A DNA stretch of 64,000 bases from Vannielia litorea (GTDB lineage Bacteria > Pseudomonadota > Alphaproteobacteria > Rhodobacterales > Rhodobacteraceae), in assembly GCF_019801175.1 (NCBI RefSeq), contig NZ_JAHVJR010000001.1:1550001-1614000 (forward strand), read 5' to 3'. Positions 52,140 through 60,340 of the stretch are shown here, piece by piece. The translations under genes were made by a program, and so were the position numbers. A model generated the notes under the pieces. That model worked only from the letters and a program-made list of their open reading frames with translations. It was not told the DNA's origin and did not search any database. Every line of letters starts with the position of its first letter. Within the stretch, counting starts at the first letter, position 1.

Positions 52140-52993
52140 AACTCTTCGTCCTCGTCCAGAATGCCCTCGGCCCGCAGCCGCGCCGTCCGCTTCCGCTCAA
52201 CCCGCGCCACGAGGAAGATCGAAATCTCGTAGAGGCCATAAACCGCAACGAACAGAATGACTTGGGTGAAGATATCGGGCGGGGTCACGATGCCCGCCAG
52301 CACGAGGATCGCCACCACCGCGTATTTCCGCACCGCGGCCAGCCCGGCAGCGCTGACGAGGCCCGCCTTGCCCAGCAGTGTCAGCAGCACCGGCAGCTGG
52401 AAGCAGATGCCAAAGGCCATGACGAAGGTGATGGTCAGCGAGAGGTATTCCGAGATCGAACCTTGGAAAACAACCGAGCCCGAGCCCGCCGCAACCTGAT
52501 CGCCATCCGCCGTCTCCCCGGCCGGCACGCTGCCGCCAAAGTCTTGGAACCCAAGGAAAAAGTCGTAAGCCAGCGGGATCACGATGTAATAGCAGAAGGC
52601 CGCACCCAGCAGGAACATCGCGGGCGAAGACACCATGAACGGCAGGAAGGCCGAGCGCTCCGAGCGGTAAAGGCCGGGCGCCACGAACCGCCAGAGCTGG
52701 AAGCCGATCACCGGGAAGGCCAGCGCGAAACCGGCCAGCATGGCGATGCGGATCTGCACGAAGAACCCGTCCTGCAGGCGGATCATCTGCAGGTTACAGC
52801 TCTGCATCCGCTCCGCCATCGCGTCGCAGACCGGCTGTTTAAGAAAATCGAAGATCTGGCCTGCAAAATAGAAGCAGATGAAGACCGCGATGATGAAGGC
52901 AATCGCCGAGCGGATCAGCCGCGTCCGCAATTCCGCCAGATGCTCGATCAGCGGCGCGGAGCTGTCCTCAAGTTCGTCTTCGGCCTGTGTCAT
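52136..52993 (-). CDS. tatC: Sec-independent translocase TatC
   Basis: 285 residues, six membrane helices. Core receptor for twin-arginine leaders. N-terminal signature LIEHLAELRTRLIRSAIAF; conserved VAPGLYRSERSAFLPF block and PPDIFTQVILFVAVYGLYE near the C-terminus. The periplasmic loop with PVCDAMAERMQSCNLQ has two cysteines. It follows tatB by 4 bases. Confidence 0.96.
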   Translation of the reverse strand: MTQAEDELEDSSAPLIEHLAELRTRLIRSAIAFIIAVFICFYFAGQIFDFLKQPVCDAMAERMQSCNLQMIRLQDGFFVQIRIAMLAGFALAFPVIGFQLWRFVAPGLYRSERSAFLPFMVSSPAMFLLGAAFCYYIVIPLAYDFFLGFQDFGGSVPAGETADGDQVAAGSGSVVFQGSISEYLSLTITFVMAFGICFQLPVLLTLLGKAGLVSAAGLAAVRKYAVVAILVLAGIVTPPDIFTQVILFVAVYGLYEISIFLVARVERKRTARLRAEGILDEDEEF

Positions 52994-52997
52994 AGGG

Positions 52998-53654
52998 TCA
53001 GCTCACGCCCGCATCGCCCGAAGCGCCGGATTTGGGGGCCGGCTTGGGCTTTGTTTTTGCAGCGGTTTTCTTGGCGGCAGGCTTGGCAGGCGCCTTCTTT
53101 GCCGCAGGTTTCTTCGCCGCCGTCTTCTTTGTAGCGGGCTTCTTGGCAGCGGGCTTCTTGGGCGCAGGCGTTGCGGCAGCGTCCGCCCCGTTAACCGCGC
53201 CTCCACCGGGCTCCGGCTCGCCCGAAAGCTCCGCCGCCTCCGAGGCCGCAGCCGCAGCCTCCCGCGCCTTGCGCTCCTCGGCGGCCTTGGCGGTGGCGTC
53301 GTGGATCTTGCGCTTGGCCTCCGCCCGCTCTTCCGAGAGCTTCTGGGTTTCCGGCCCGAGCGGCTTTTTCTCCGCTTCCTTCTTGCCCGGCTCCCATTTG
53401 TCGAACCGGTCAGCGGCGTCACGCAGCTTGTCGATCCCCATCGACTTGGGATTCATCGTCTTGTTGAGGTCCGAGGCCACGTCTTTCATGCCGGTGCTGT
53501 CGGCGGCATCCTCCATGGCTCGCGAAAACTCGCGCGCCATCCGCTTCACCTTGGCCGTCATCTTTCCGAGCGACTGGAACATCACCGGAAGGTCCTTCGG
53601 ACCGACCACGATCAGCGCCACAACGCCGATCAGCAGAAGCTCGCTCCAGCCCAT
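52998..53654 (-). CDS. tatB: Sec-independent translocase subunit TatB
   Basis: 218 residues. One N-terminal helix (MGWSELLLIGVVALIVVGPKDLP) and an amphipathic helix (FQSLGKMTAKVKRMAREFSRAM). The C-terminal 100 residues are unusual: a Glu/Ala/Lys-rich coil and then about 50 residues of KKPAAKK-type repeats, like a histone H1 tail. Passes substrates from TatC to TatA. Confidence 0.93.
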   Translation of the reverse strand: MGWSELLLIGVVALIVVGPKDLPVMFQSLGKMTAKVKRMAREFSRAMEDAADSTGMKDVASDLNKTMNPKSMGIDKLRDAADRFDKWEPGKKEAEKKPLGPETQKLSEERAEAKRKIHDATAKAAEERKAREAAAAASEAAELSGEPEPGGGAVNGADAAATPAPKKPAAKKPATKKTAAKKPAAKKAPAKPAAKKTAAKTKPKPAPKSGASGDAGVS

Positions 53655-53675
53655 TCGTCAGCCCCTAAGCGCCTG

Positions 53676-53900
53676 TCAGGCCTTGTCTTTCTCTTCCGGC
53701 GTCACGTCACGCGCGGCAGCGGCATCGGCCTCTTCCAACTCTTTCGTGCCTTCCGAAACGCCCTTCTTGAAGGAGGTGATCCCCTTGCCCACTTCGCCCA
53801 TCAGCGAAGAGATCTTGCCGCGCCCGAAGAGCACCAGCACCACGACGGCGATGAGAAGCCAGCCGACCGGGGGGATATTGGTGATGAACATCGCTTGCAT
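53676..53900 (-). CDS. tatA: Sec-independent translocase subunit TatA
   Basis: 74 residues. Pore-forming Tat component. One membrane helix (GWLLIAVVVLVLFGRGKISSLMGEVG) and amphipathic helix (GKGITSFKKGVSEG), acidic tail. AAAGGA lies about 10 bases before the chosen ATG (MQAMFITN); the next in-frame ATG is 9 bases downstream, too far from the site. First gene of tatA-tatB-tatC-DUF815. Confidence 0.94.
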   Translation of the reverse strand: MQAMFITNIPPVGWLLIAVVVLVLFGRGKISSLMGEVGKGITSFKKGVSEGTKELEEADAAAARDVTPEEKDKA

Positions 53901-54050
53901 GATTTGCCCGTCCTTTGATCCCTGAAGCCTTGCAACGGAGCCCGGAGGGCCCGCGAAGTCGTCCCTATTTATGGAGTTTCCGGCCCGGGCGAAAGGGGCG
54001 TTTACATCACGATTGGGCAAATCCCGCGGTCAAACCGCCGCAGCGCCCCG

Positions 54051-55130
54051 TCAATCCTTGCGAAGAGGAAACAGAAAGCACCTGTCGCGCCGAATGGTGA
54101 GCCACAGCACAGTGCCCGGCTTGGGCAGGAAGACCGAGGGAATCGTCGCTTTCAGCACCTCGCCGTCATGGTCCATCTGCAGCTCCACAAGGCTCTCGCG
54201 CCCCATGAAGCGCGCGCGCTGCACAACGCCCCGTGCGGGCATCCCGTGGCTCTCTGTCGGGTTCGGTCCGCGCCCGCCCCGGTCAAAGTCGATTGTCAGG
54301 TGCTGTGGGCGAAAGACGATCTCGACTTCCCGCCCGTCCGGCACGCCGGGCGCGAGGAAGGAGCCAAAGGGCGTTTCCGTCAGTGCCCCTTCAACTTTGC
54401 CACGCAGAATGTTGATATCGCTGAAAAACGCCGCCGCCTTCCGGTCCGCCGGGTTGTTGTAAACTGTGTATGGCGCGCCCCTCTGCACAATCACGCCATC
54501 CCGCATCAGCAGGATCTCGTCGGCCATCCGCATCGCCTCATCCGGCTCGTGGGTAACCAGCAGAACCGCCGTGCCCTCTTCCTTTAGCACGCTCAGCGTC
54601 TGGTCGCGGATATCGTCTCTCAGCCGCATGTCGAGGCCGGAGAAGGGCTCATCCATCAGCATCACACGGGGCCGCGGGGCCAGCGCACGCGCCAGCGCCA
54701 CCCGCTGTTGCTCCCCGCCCGAAAGTTCGTGCGGGTAGGCCTCGGCATGGCGGCTGAGGCCTACGCGTTCGAGCAGCTCCGCCACTCGCGCCCGCGCCCC
54801 GCCGCGCTTGAGGCCGAACGCCACGTTCTTCGCCACCGTCAGGTGCGGAAACAGGGCAAAGTCCTGAAACATCAGGCCAATCTGTCGCTCTTCCGGCGGC
54901 ACAAAGCTGCCTGCGTCCGAGAGCACCCTGCCCTCCGAAAGCACCCGCCCTGCATCGGGCCGGTCGACGCCGGCGATCATGCGCAGCGTAGTGGATTTGC
55001 CGCAGCCCGAAGGGCCAAGCAGGCAGGTCACCTGCCCGGGCGCCACCTGAAGCGACAGGTCGCGCACCACTTCTCGCCCGCCAAGCCGGCGGGTGAGGTT
55101 TTGCACAACAAGCCTGTCGCTCTCCGCCAC
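54051..55130 (-). CDS. ABC transporter ATP-binding protein (FbpC/PotA-like)
   Basis: 359 residues. ATPase domain with Walker A GPSGCGKSTT, Q-loop MFQDFALFP, signature LSGGEQQRVALARAL, Walker B VMLMDEP and switch His in LLVTHEPDEA. The C-terminal TOBE-like domain (about 245-359) matches iron(III) or spermidine/sulfate-type importers. Start is GTG after GGGAAGG. No permease or binding-protein gene is in the window, so the ligand is unknown. Confidence 0.88.
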   Translation of the reverse strand: MAESDRLVVQNLTRRLGGREVVRDLSLQVAPGQVTCLLGPSGCGKSTTLRMIAGVDRPDAGRVLSEGRVLSDAGSFVPPEERQIGLMFQDFALFPHLTVAKNVAFGLKRGGARARVAELLERVGLSRHAEAYPHELSGGEQQRVALARALAPRPRVMLMDEPFSGLDMRLRDDIRDQTLSVLKEEGTAVLLVTHEPDEAMRMADEILLMRDGVIVQRGAPYTVYNNPADRKAAAFFSDINILRGKVEGALTETPFGSFLAPGVPDGREVEIVFRPQHLTIDFDRGGRGPNPTESHGMPARGVVQRARFMGRESLVELQMDHDGEVLKATIPSVFLPKPGTVLWLTIRRDRCFLFPLRKD

Positions 55131-55215
55131 GCCAAAGCCTTCCCGTTACCCGACCGAAAAAATCGGGTTTCGGGCGGTGGTAGCAGCCGCCCCACCGCCC
55201 GGCAAGTCGGCCCGG

Positions 55216-55998
55216 TCAGGCCAGCGTGTAGTTGAGCGAACCACCATCCAGCAGGATGTTCTGGCCGATCATGTAGCCCGCGTGCTTGGAGCAGAGGAAG
55301 GCACAGGTCGCCCCGAACTCCTCAATCGTGCCATAGCGGTTGGCCGGAATGGTCGAGGCACGCTTGGCCCGCGCCTCTTCCATGCTGATGCCTTCCTTCT
55401 CGCAAACTCCTTTGTCGAGCGAATCCGCCCGGTCGGTCGCGTGAATACCGGGCAGCAGGTTGTTGATATTGACGCCATATTCCGCCACCTGCCGCGCCGT
55501 GCCCGCCACAAACCCGGTCAGCCCTGCACGCGCAGAGTTCGAGAGACCGAGCACCGCAATCGGGCTTTTGACCGACTGGCTGGTGATGTTCACCACCTTG
55601 CCCCAGCGCCGCTCGATCATGCCCGGCAGCGCCGCCTGCATAAGCGCAATGGGCGTGAGCATGTTGGCATCCAGCGCGGCGATGAAGTCGTCCCGGTCCC
55701 AGTCCTGCCACATGCCCGGGGGCGGGCCGCCCGCATTGGTCACGAGGATCTCGACGGTGCCGGCCGCGCCCAGCAGCTTGCTCCGACCTTCCTCGGTGGT
55801 CACGTCGCAGGCCACGGTCTCGACCTCCACGCCAAAGTCCTTGCGGATCGCTTCTGCCGAGGCTTGCAGCGCCTCTTCGCCGCGTGCGTTCATCACCAGC
55901 GAACAGCCCGCCTCTGCCAGCGCCCGTGCGCAGCCCAGGCCGAGGCCCTTGGAAGACGCCGCCACCAGTGCGCGCTTGCCTGAAATTCCCAGATCCAT
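55216..55998 (-). CDS. SDR-fold protein with altered catalytic site
   Basis: 260 residues. SDR fold with cofactor loop AASSKGLGLGCA in place of TGASxGIG, and LVTNAGGPPPG for NNAG. The catalytic YxxxK is replaced: the aligned segment reads LSNSARAGLTGF, with Ser where Tyr and Arg where Lys should be. The Ser of the tetrad remains (NITSQSVKSP). It may be a catalytically changed SDR. GGGAGAA precedes the ATG; upstream frame is open but uncoded in style. Known relatives are called 3-oxoacyl reductase-like. Confidence 0.85.
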   Translation of the reverse strand: MDLGISGKRALVAASSKGLGLGCARALAEAGCSLVMNARGEEALQASAEAIRKDFGVEVETVACDVTTEEGRSKLLGAAGTVEILVTNAGGPPPGMWQDWDRDDFIAALDANMLTPIALMQAALPGMIERRWGKVVNITSQSVKSPIAVLGLSNSARAGLTGFVAGTARQVAEYGVNINNLLPGIHATDRADSLDKGVCEKEGISMEEARAKRASTIPANRYGTIEEFGATCAFLCSKHAGYMIGQNILLDGGSLNYTLA

Positions 55999-56219
55999 CT
56001 TGGTTCTCCCTGATTGTATTGCCGCCGTGGTGCCCGCCCGCCCGTCGATTCGCCAGACTGGTCGGGGTGGCACCGCGCGTTATGTCCTTGTTAATTGTCA
56101 GCCTGCACAATTGCCACAAGCTCTGGGCAATCCGCCGCACCAGACCGCCGCGCCAAGCCCGCCTGCTTGACCTCGACGCGACCTCAGGTAAGGGTTTTTG
56201 CAGGTGGTGGCATGACAGG

Positions 56220-56239
56220 TTGCGGAAGAAATTCCGCAA
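56220..56239. promoter_or_regulatory. Perfect 20-bp palindromic site upstream of Hint gene
   Basis: TTGCGGAA-GAAA-TTCCGCAA, a perfect 8-4-8 inverted repeat ending 22 bases before the Hint-domain start. TTGACC and TAAGGG hexamers 16 apart lie at 56168-56195, so it could be an operator or a leader hairpin. Confidence 0.6.
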
Positions 56240-56261
56240 GACACGAAGAATTCGAGTGCTG

Positions 56262-57311
56262 ATGACCACGCCACACGCCTCATCTGAAGACCGGCCGGAC
56301 ACCCCGGCAACCAGCAGCCCGCGCCGCGCGAGCTATGGCTGCCACGTGTTCGCCGGGGATGATCTGCACGTGACCTCAGGTGCCAACCTTGGCGACACGC
56401 TCGGCCCGATTGACGAGCTTTGCGAGGGCGATACCTACGGGCTGTCGGAGGAGGCCGAGGTTTCCAAGCTCGCGCTGATAACAGAAGAGGGCCGCCTGCT
56501 CGTCGCCAGCGATTCAGAGCTGGGCGAGCCGGGCAATGCCGTCACCCTCGCCGGTCGGTTGACCTTCATGGGCGGCGACGGCGGCGGGATGGACCTGTTG
56601 GTAATCGAACTGCCCGGCCCTGATGGCAACGCACGCCACTTCCTGCCGCTTCAGCCAATGGAGCCCCGCGTAGATTACGCCCTCATCGGCGTGTCGGACG
56701 AGCCGGGCGAGGTGCAACTCTCCGATCTCACCTCCTTCGCCTTCGCCCGCGGCACGGCGATCACCCTCGCCTCCGGCGCACAAAAGCCGGTGGAGGAGTT
56801 GGAAGCCGGTGACAGGGTGCTGACCCGCGACCACGGCGCCCAACCCGTGCGCTGGATCGGCGTGCAAACGGTCCGGGCGGTCGGGGCCTATGCGCCCGTG
56901 GTGATCTCAAAAGACACGCTGGGCAATGCCGCCGATCTGATCCTCAGCCAACACCAGCGGCTTTTCGTTTATCAACGCGGCGCCGACCGAGTGACGGAGA
57001 CCGCTGAGATGCTCGTCAAAGCCACGCTGCTGGTCGATGACGATGCGGTTTTCATCCGCAAGGGCGGCTTTGTTGACTACTTCACGCTCGTCTTCGACCA
57101 CCACGAGGTGATCTACGCCGAGTGTATCCCTGTGGAATCGCTGGAGCTTTCACCGGACACAAGGCAAAGCCTGCCCGGTGAAATCGCCGCCGGGATCGAG
57201 GCGGAGTTTGGTGATCTCGCCCACACGCCCGCTTTCGGCACCGAGGTCTCGGGCAAGGAACTCAGCGCCGACAAGCGCCGCAAGATCTTCAAGGGCAGTG
57301 CGGGGCGTTAA
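56262..57311 (+). CDS. Hint-domain (Hedgehog/intein-like) protein, long form
   Basis: 349 residues. Residues about 1-160 are an acidic region of beta pattern with no recognised family. A Hint domain follows at about 165-310: FARGTAITLASGAQKPVEELE, AGDRVLTRDHGAQPVRWIG, and LILSQHQRLFVYQ with its His. The expected Cys1 is Ser or absent (TSFAFARGT), and no splicing C-terminal HN was found, so it is probably a Hint fold used otherwise. No signal peptide seen. A palindrome lies just upstream. Confidence 0.82.
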   Translation: MTTPHASSEDRPDTPATSSPRRASYGCHVFAGDDLHVTSGANLGDTLGPIDELCEGDTYGLSEEAEVSKLALITEEGRLLVASDSELGEPGNAVTLAGRLTFMGGDGGGMDLLVIELPGPDGNARHFLPLQPMEPRVDYALIGVSDEPGEVQLSDLTSFAFARGTAITLASGAQKPVEELEAGDRVLTRDHGAQPVRWIGVQTVRAVGAYAPVVISKDTLGNAADLILSQHQRLFVYQRGADRVTETAEMLVKATLLVDDDAVFIRKGGFVDYFTLVFDHHEVIYAECIPVESLELSPDTRQSLPGEIAAGIEAEFGDLAHTPAFGTEVSGKELSADKRRKIFKGSAGR

Positions 57312-57319
57312 GGCTTTCT

Positions 57320-57586
57320 TTAGTTCCGCAGCGCCTCGATGAGCTCATCCTTGGTCATCTCGCTGCGCCCCGCAACATCAAGCTCCTGCGCCCGCTCATA
57401 AAGCTCCTTGGCCGTCCACTCCTCATAGGGCGGCGCCTTCCCGCCCTTCTCGCTCGGGTCCATATCGGGGTTCGCCTGCGCATTGGCGATCCGTGCCGAC
57501 TTCTCCTTCGAGTAACCCTTGTCGCGCAACGCCTCGTAGGTGTCGTGGTCCTTCACGCTCGGGCCCGGGTCTTCTTTCTTCGCCAT
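57320..57586 (-). CDS. Small Rho_N/SAP-like protein
   Basis: 88 residues. A charged N-terminal region (KDHDTYEALRDKGYSKEKSARIANAQ) resembles a small DUF7218-type motif. The C-terminal 35 residues (WTAKELYERAQELDVAGRSEMTKDELIEALRN, in two helices) match a Rho termination factor N-terminal or SAP helix pair, likely nucleic acid-binding. AAGGAG precedes the ATG. Divergent from prfC. Confidence 0.75.
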   Translation of the reverse strand: MAKKEDPGPSVKDHDTYEALRDKGYSKEKSARIANAQANPDMDPSEKGGKAPPYEEWTAKELYERAQELDVAGRSEMTKDELIEALRN

Positions 57587-57656
57587 TTTGTGTCTCCTTC
57601 AACGGCACAACGCCCATGCCCGCTTGCCGTTCCCGCCGGGCATGGTAGAGAGCGCC

Positions 57657-59255
57657 ATGCTCGATAATCGCCCCACCCTGCCCCCAGAAATCGCCCGCCG
57701 CCGGACCTTTGCGATCATCTCGCACCCCGACGCCGGCAAGACCACGCTGACCGAGAAGTTCCTGCTCTACGGCGGCGCGATCCAGATGGCTGGCCAAGTG
57801 CGGGCCAAGGGCGAGGCGCGGCGCACGCGCTCGGACTTCATGCAGATGGAGAAGGACCGGGGCATCTCGGTCTCCGCCTCCGCCATGTCGTTCGACTACG
57901 GCAAATTCCGCTTCAACCTCGTCGACACGCCGGGCCACAGCGACTTTTCCGAAGACACCTACCGCACCCTGACGGCGGTGGATGCCGCCGTGATGGTGAT
58001 CGACGGCGCCAAGGGCGTAGAGAGCCAAACGCAAAAGCTGTTCGAAGTCTGCCGCCTGCGCGACCTGCCGATCCTGACCTTCTGTAACAAGATGGACCGC
58101 GAGAGCCGCGACACCTTCGAGATCATCGACGAGATCCAGGAGATGCTGGCGATCGACGTAACCCCGGCAAGCTGGCCCATCGGCGTCGGCCGCGACTTCC
58201 TCGGCTGCTACGACATGATCCACAACCGCCTCGAGCTGATGGACCGTGCCGACCGCAACAAGGTGGCCGAGAGCATCAAGATCAACGGTCTCGACGACCC
58301 CAAACTGGCCGAGCATGTGCCCGCCGACCTGCTGGAAAAGCTGCTCGAAGAGGTCGAGATGGCCCGCGAATTGCTGCCCCCGCTTGATGCGCAGGCGCTC
58401 TCTGAAGGTACGCTCACCCCCATCTGGTTCGGCTCCGCGATCAACAGTTTCGGCGTGAAGGAACTGATGGACGGCATCGCCGAATACGGCCCCGAGCCGC
58501 AGCCGCAGAGTGCCGAGCCGCGCCAGATTTCGCCCGAGGAAACAAAGGTTTCCGGCTTTGTCTTCAAAGTTCAGGCGAACATGGACCCAAAGCACCGCGA
58601 CCGCGTGGCCTTCCTCCGCCTCGCCTCCGGCCACTTCCAGCGCGGCATGAAGCTGACCCATGTGCGCACCAAGAAACCGATGGCCGTGTCGTCCCCCGTG
58701 CTCTTCCTCGCATCAGATCGGGAGCTGGCAGAAGAGGCCTGGGCCGGCGACATCATCGGTATTCCCAACCACGGCCAGCTGCGCATCGGCGACACTCTGA
58801 CCGAGGGCGAAGCGCTGAAGGTCACCGGCATCCCCTCCTTCGCACCGGAGCTCCTGCAAAACTGCCGCGCGGGCGACCCGCTGAAGGCCAAGCACCTCGA
58901 CAAGGCGCTGATGCAGTTCGCCGAGGAAGGCGCTGCCAAGGTGTTCAAACCCACCTTCGGCTCGGGCTTCATCGTCGGCGTTGTGGGGCAGCTCCAGTTC
59001 GAGGTTCTGGCCTCCCGGATCGAGCTGGAGTACGGCCTGCCCGTCCGCTTCGAGGCCTCGCAGTTCACCTCCGCCCGCTGGGTCTCCGGCCCTAAGGAGG
59101 CAGTGGAGAAGTTCGCCGCGGCCAACAAGCAGCACATGGGCGAGGATAACGACGGCGACCTCGTTTATCTCACGCGTCTTCAATGGGATATTGACCGGGT
59201 CAAGCGCGATTACCCCGATGTCCGGCTCACCGCGACCAAGGAAATGATGGTGTAG
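57657..59255 (+). CDS. prfC: Peptide chain release factor 3
   Basis: 532 residues. GTPase that recycles RF1/RF2 after termination. G motifs: G1 ISHPDAGKTTLTEKF, G3 DTPGHSDFSEDTYRTL, G4 CNKMDRE. C-terminal domains with SGFVFKVQANMDPKHRDRVAFLR. RF3-specific EKDRGISVSASAMSF distinguishes it from EF-G. ATG chosen at MLDNRPTLPPEI; an in-frame ATG 5 codons upstream is possible. Confidence 0.95.
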   Translation: MLDNRPTLPPEIARRRTFAIISHPDAGKTTLTEKFLLYGGAIQMAGQVRAKGEARRTRSDFMQMEKDRGISVSASAMSFDYGKFRFNLVDTPGHSDFSEDTYRTLTAVDAAVMVIDGAKGVESQTQKLFEVCRLRDLPILTFCNKMDRESRDTFEIIDEIQEMLAIDVTPASWPIGVGRDFLGCYDMIHNRLELMDRADRNKVAESIKINGLDDPKLAEHVPADLLEKLLEEVEMARELLPPLDAQALSEGTLTPIWFGSAINSFGVKELMDGIAEYGPEPQPQSAEPRQISPEETKVSGFVFKVQANMDPKHRDRVAFLRLASGHFQRGMKLTHVRTKKPMAVSSPVLFLASDRELAEEAWAGDIIGIPNHGQLRIGDTLTEGEALKVTGIPSFAPELLQNCRAGDPLKAKHLDKALMQFAEEGAAKVFKPTFGSGFIVGVVGQLQFEVLASRIELEYGLPVRFEASQFTSARWVSGPKEAVEKFAAANKQHMGEDNDGDLVYLTRLQWDIDRVKRDYPDVRLTATKEMMV

Positions 59256-59267
59256 GTCCGGCTCGCC

Positions 59268-60239
59268 TCAAGCCTCGGCGATCACCTGTTCCACCAGCGC
59301 CTGCAGCTGCCCGAAGTAGCCGCCGCTGCGGGCGGGCTGGGTCGGATCGGAGGTGATCGTCACCACCACCTCGGCCTCCGGGCAAACCGCCAGAACCTGC
59401 CCGCCGTAGCCCCTTGCGAGGGCGTAGGACATGCCGCCAGATTCGCCAATGAACCAACCATAACCATAGCCCAGCCCGGACCACGGCGAGCGGGTGCGCG
59501 GCACGAAGCTCGCCTCGATCCATTCTTCGCTCAAGAGCCGCTCGCCCTGCCACAGACCACCCGCACGGACCATCTCGCCAAAACGGGTGAGACCATCGGG
59601 TGAAACGGCCATCTCGTTGCCGCCGAGATAGCGGCCCTGCGGGTCACGCGTCCACGCTGGGATCTCGCCCAGAACCACGCCGAGCCGGTCGCGCATGAGC
59701 GTGAGCAGAGAGGCATCGCCCACCTCGGCCAGCACGGCGCCCAGCACGTGGGTCGTGCCGGTGGAGTAGAGCATCCGCCCACCCGGCGCGGCGACCATCT
59801 CGCGCCCCAAGGCATTGGCGACCCAGTTGCTACTCGAAACCCATGCGCCGTAATTCGCCCCCGATGTGCGCTCAAGCCCTGCCCTGAGGGTGACGAGATC
59901 CTCCATCGTGATCCCGGCAACTCCGCTGTCAGCGCCCGAGGGGATCAGCCCCGGCGTCACCTCCCCCAACGTGGCCGCCACACCGCTCAACTCTCCACGA
60001 TCCACCGCGCAGCCGAGCAAGGCCGCAACGAGGGTCTTTGACACTGACTTCACGTTCACCGGCCGGGTCACAGCTGGGCCGGCCACAACCTCTTCCACGA
60101 CCCGTTCGCCGCCGCGCTGCACGATGAGGCAGCGGAGTTGTTCATAGCTCCGGGCCTTTTCCTCCACGCTTTGGGCCATCAGCGGACGGGCGACGAGTAG
60201 CAGAGCGGGGGCGGCGAGCATGGTGCGGCGGGTGATCAT
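59268..60239 (-). CDS. Serine hydrolase (class C beta-lactamase-like)
   Basis: 323 residues. Tat-like leader (MITRRTMLAAPALLLVARPLMA). Beta-lactamase-fold with SVSK (NVKSVSKTLVAALL, nucleophile Ser and Lys) and YST in MLYSTGTTHVLG as the second motif; C-terminal GYGYGWFIGESGG then ARGYGGQ as the KTG-region equivalent. Likely an esterase or peptidase. Divergent from the esterase gene. Confidence 0.87.
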   Translation of the reverse strand: MITRRTMLAAPALLLVARPLMAQSVEEKARSYEQLRCLIVQRGGERVVEEVVAGPAVTRPVNVKSVSKTLVAALLGCAVDRGELSGVAATLGEVTPGLIPSGADSGVAGITMEDLVTLRAGLERTSGANYGAWVSSSNWVANALGREMVAAPGGRMLYSTGTTHVLGAVLAEVGDASLLTLMRDRLGVVLGEIPAWTRDPQGRYLGGNEMAVSPDGLTRFGEMVRAGGLWQGERLLSEEWIEASFVPRTRSPWSGLGYGYGWFIGESGGMSYALARGYGGQVLAVCPEAEVVVTITSDPTQPARSGGYFGQLQALVEQVIAEA

Positions 60240-60250
60240 GCGCCAAGATT

Positions 60251-60268
60251 TGCGGCGCAGAAGCCGCA
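60251..60268. repeat. Small inverted repeat in divergent gap
   Basis: TGCGGC-N6-GCCGCA in the 101-base gap between the divergent serine hydrolase and esterase genes, a possible shared operator. Short, so could be chance. Confidence 0.3.
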
Positions 60269-60340
60269 GGCCAAGAAACCTTTTTGTGATCGCGTAGGCA
60301 AACGCCGCGGCACGCGTAAGATGCCGCAAGGAGGGACGAA

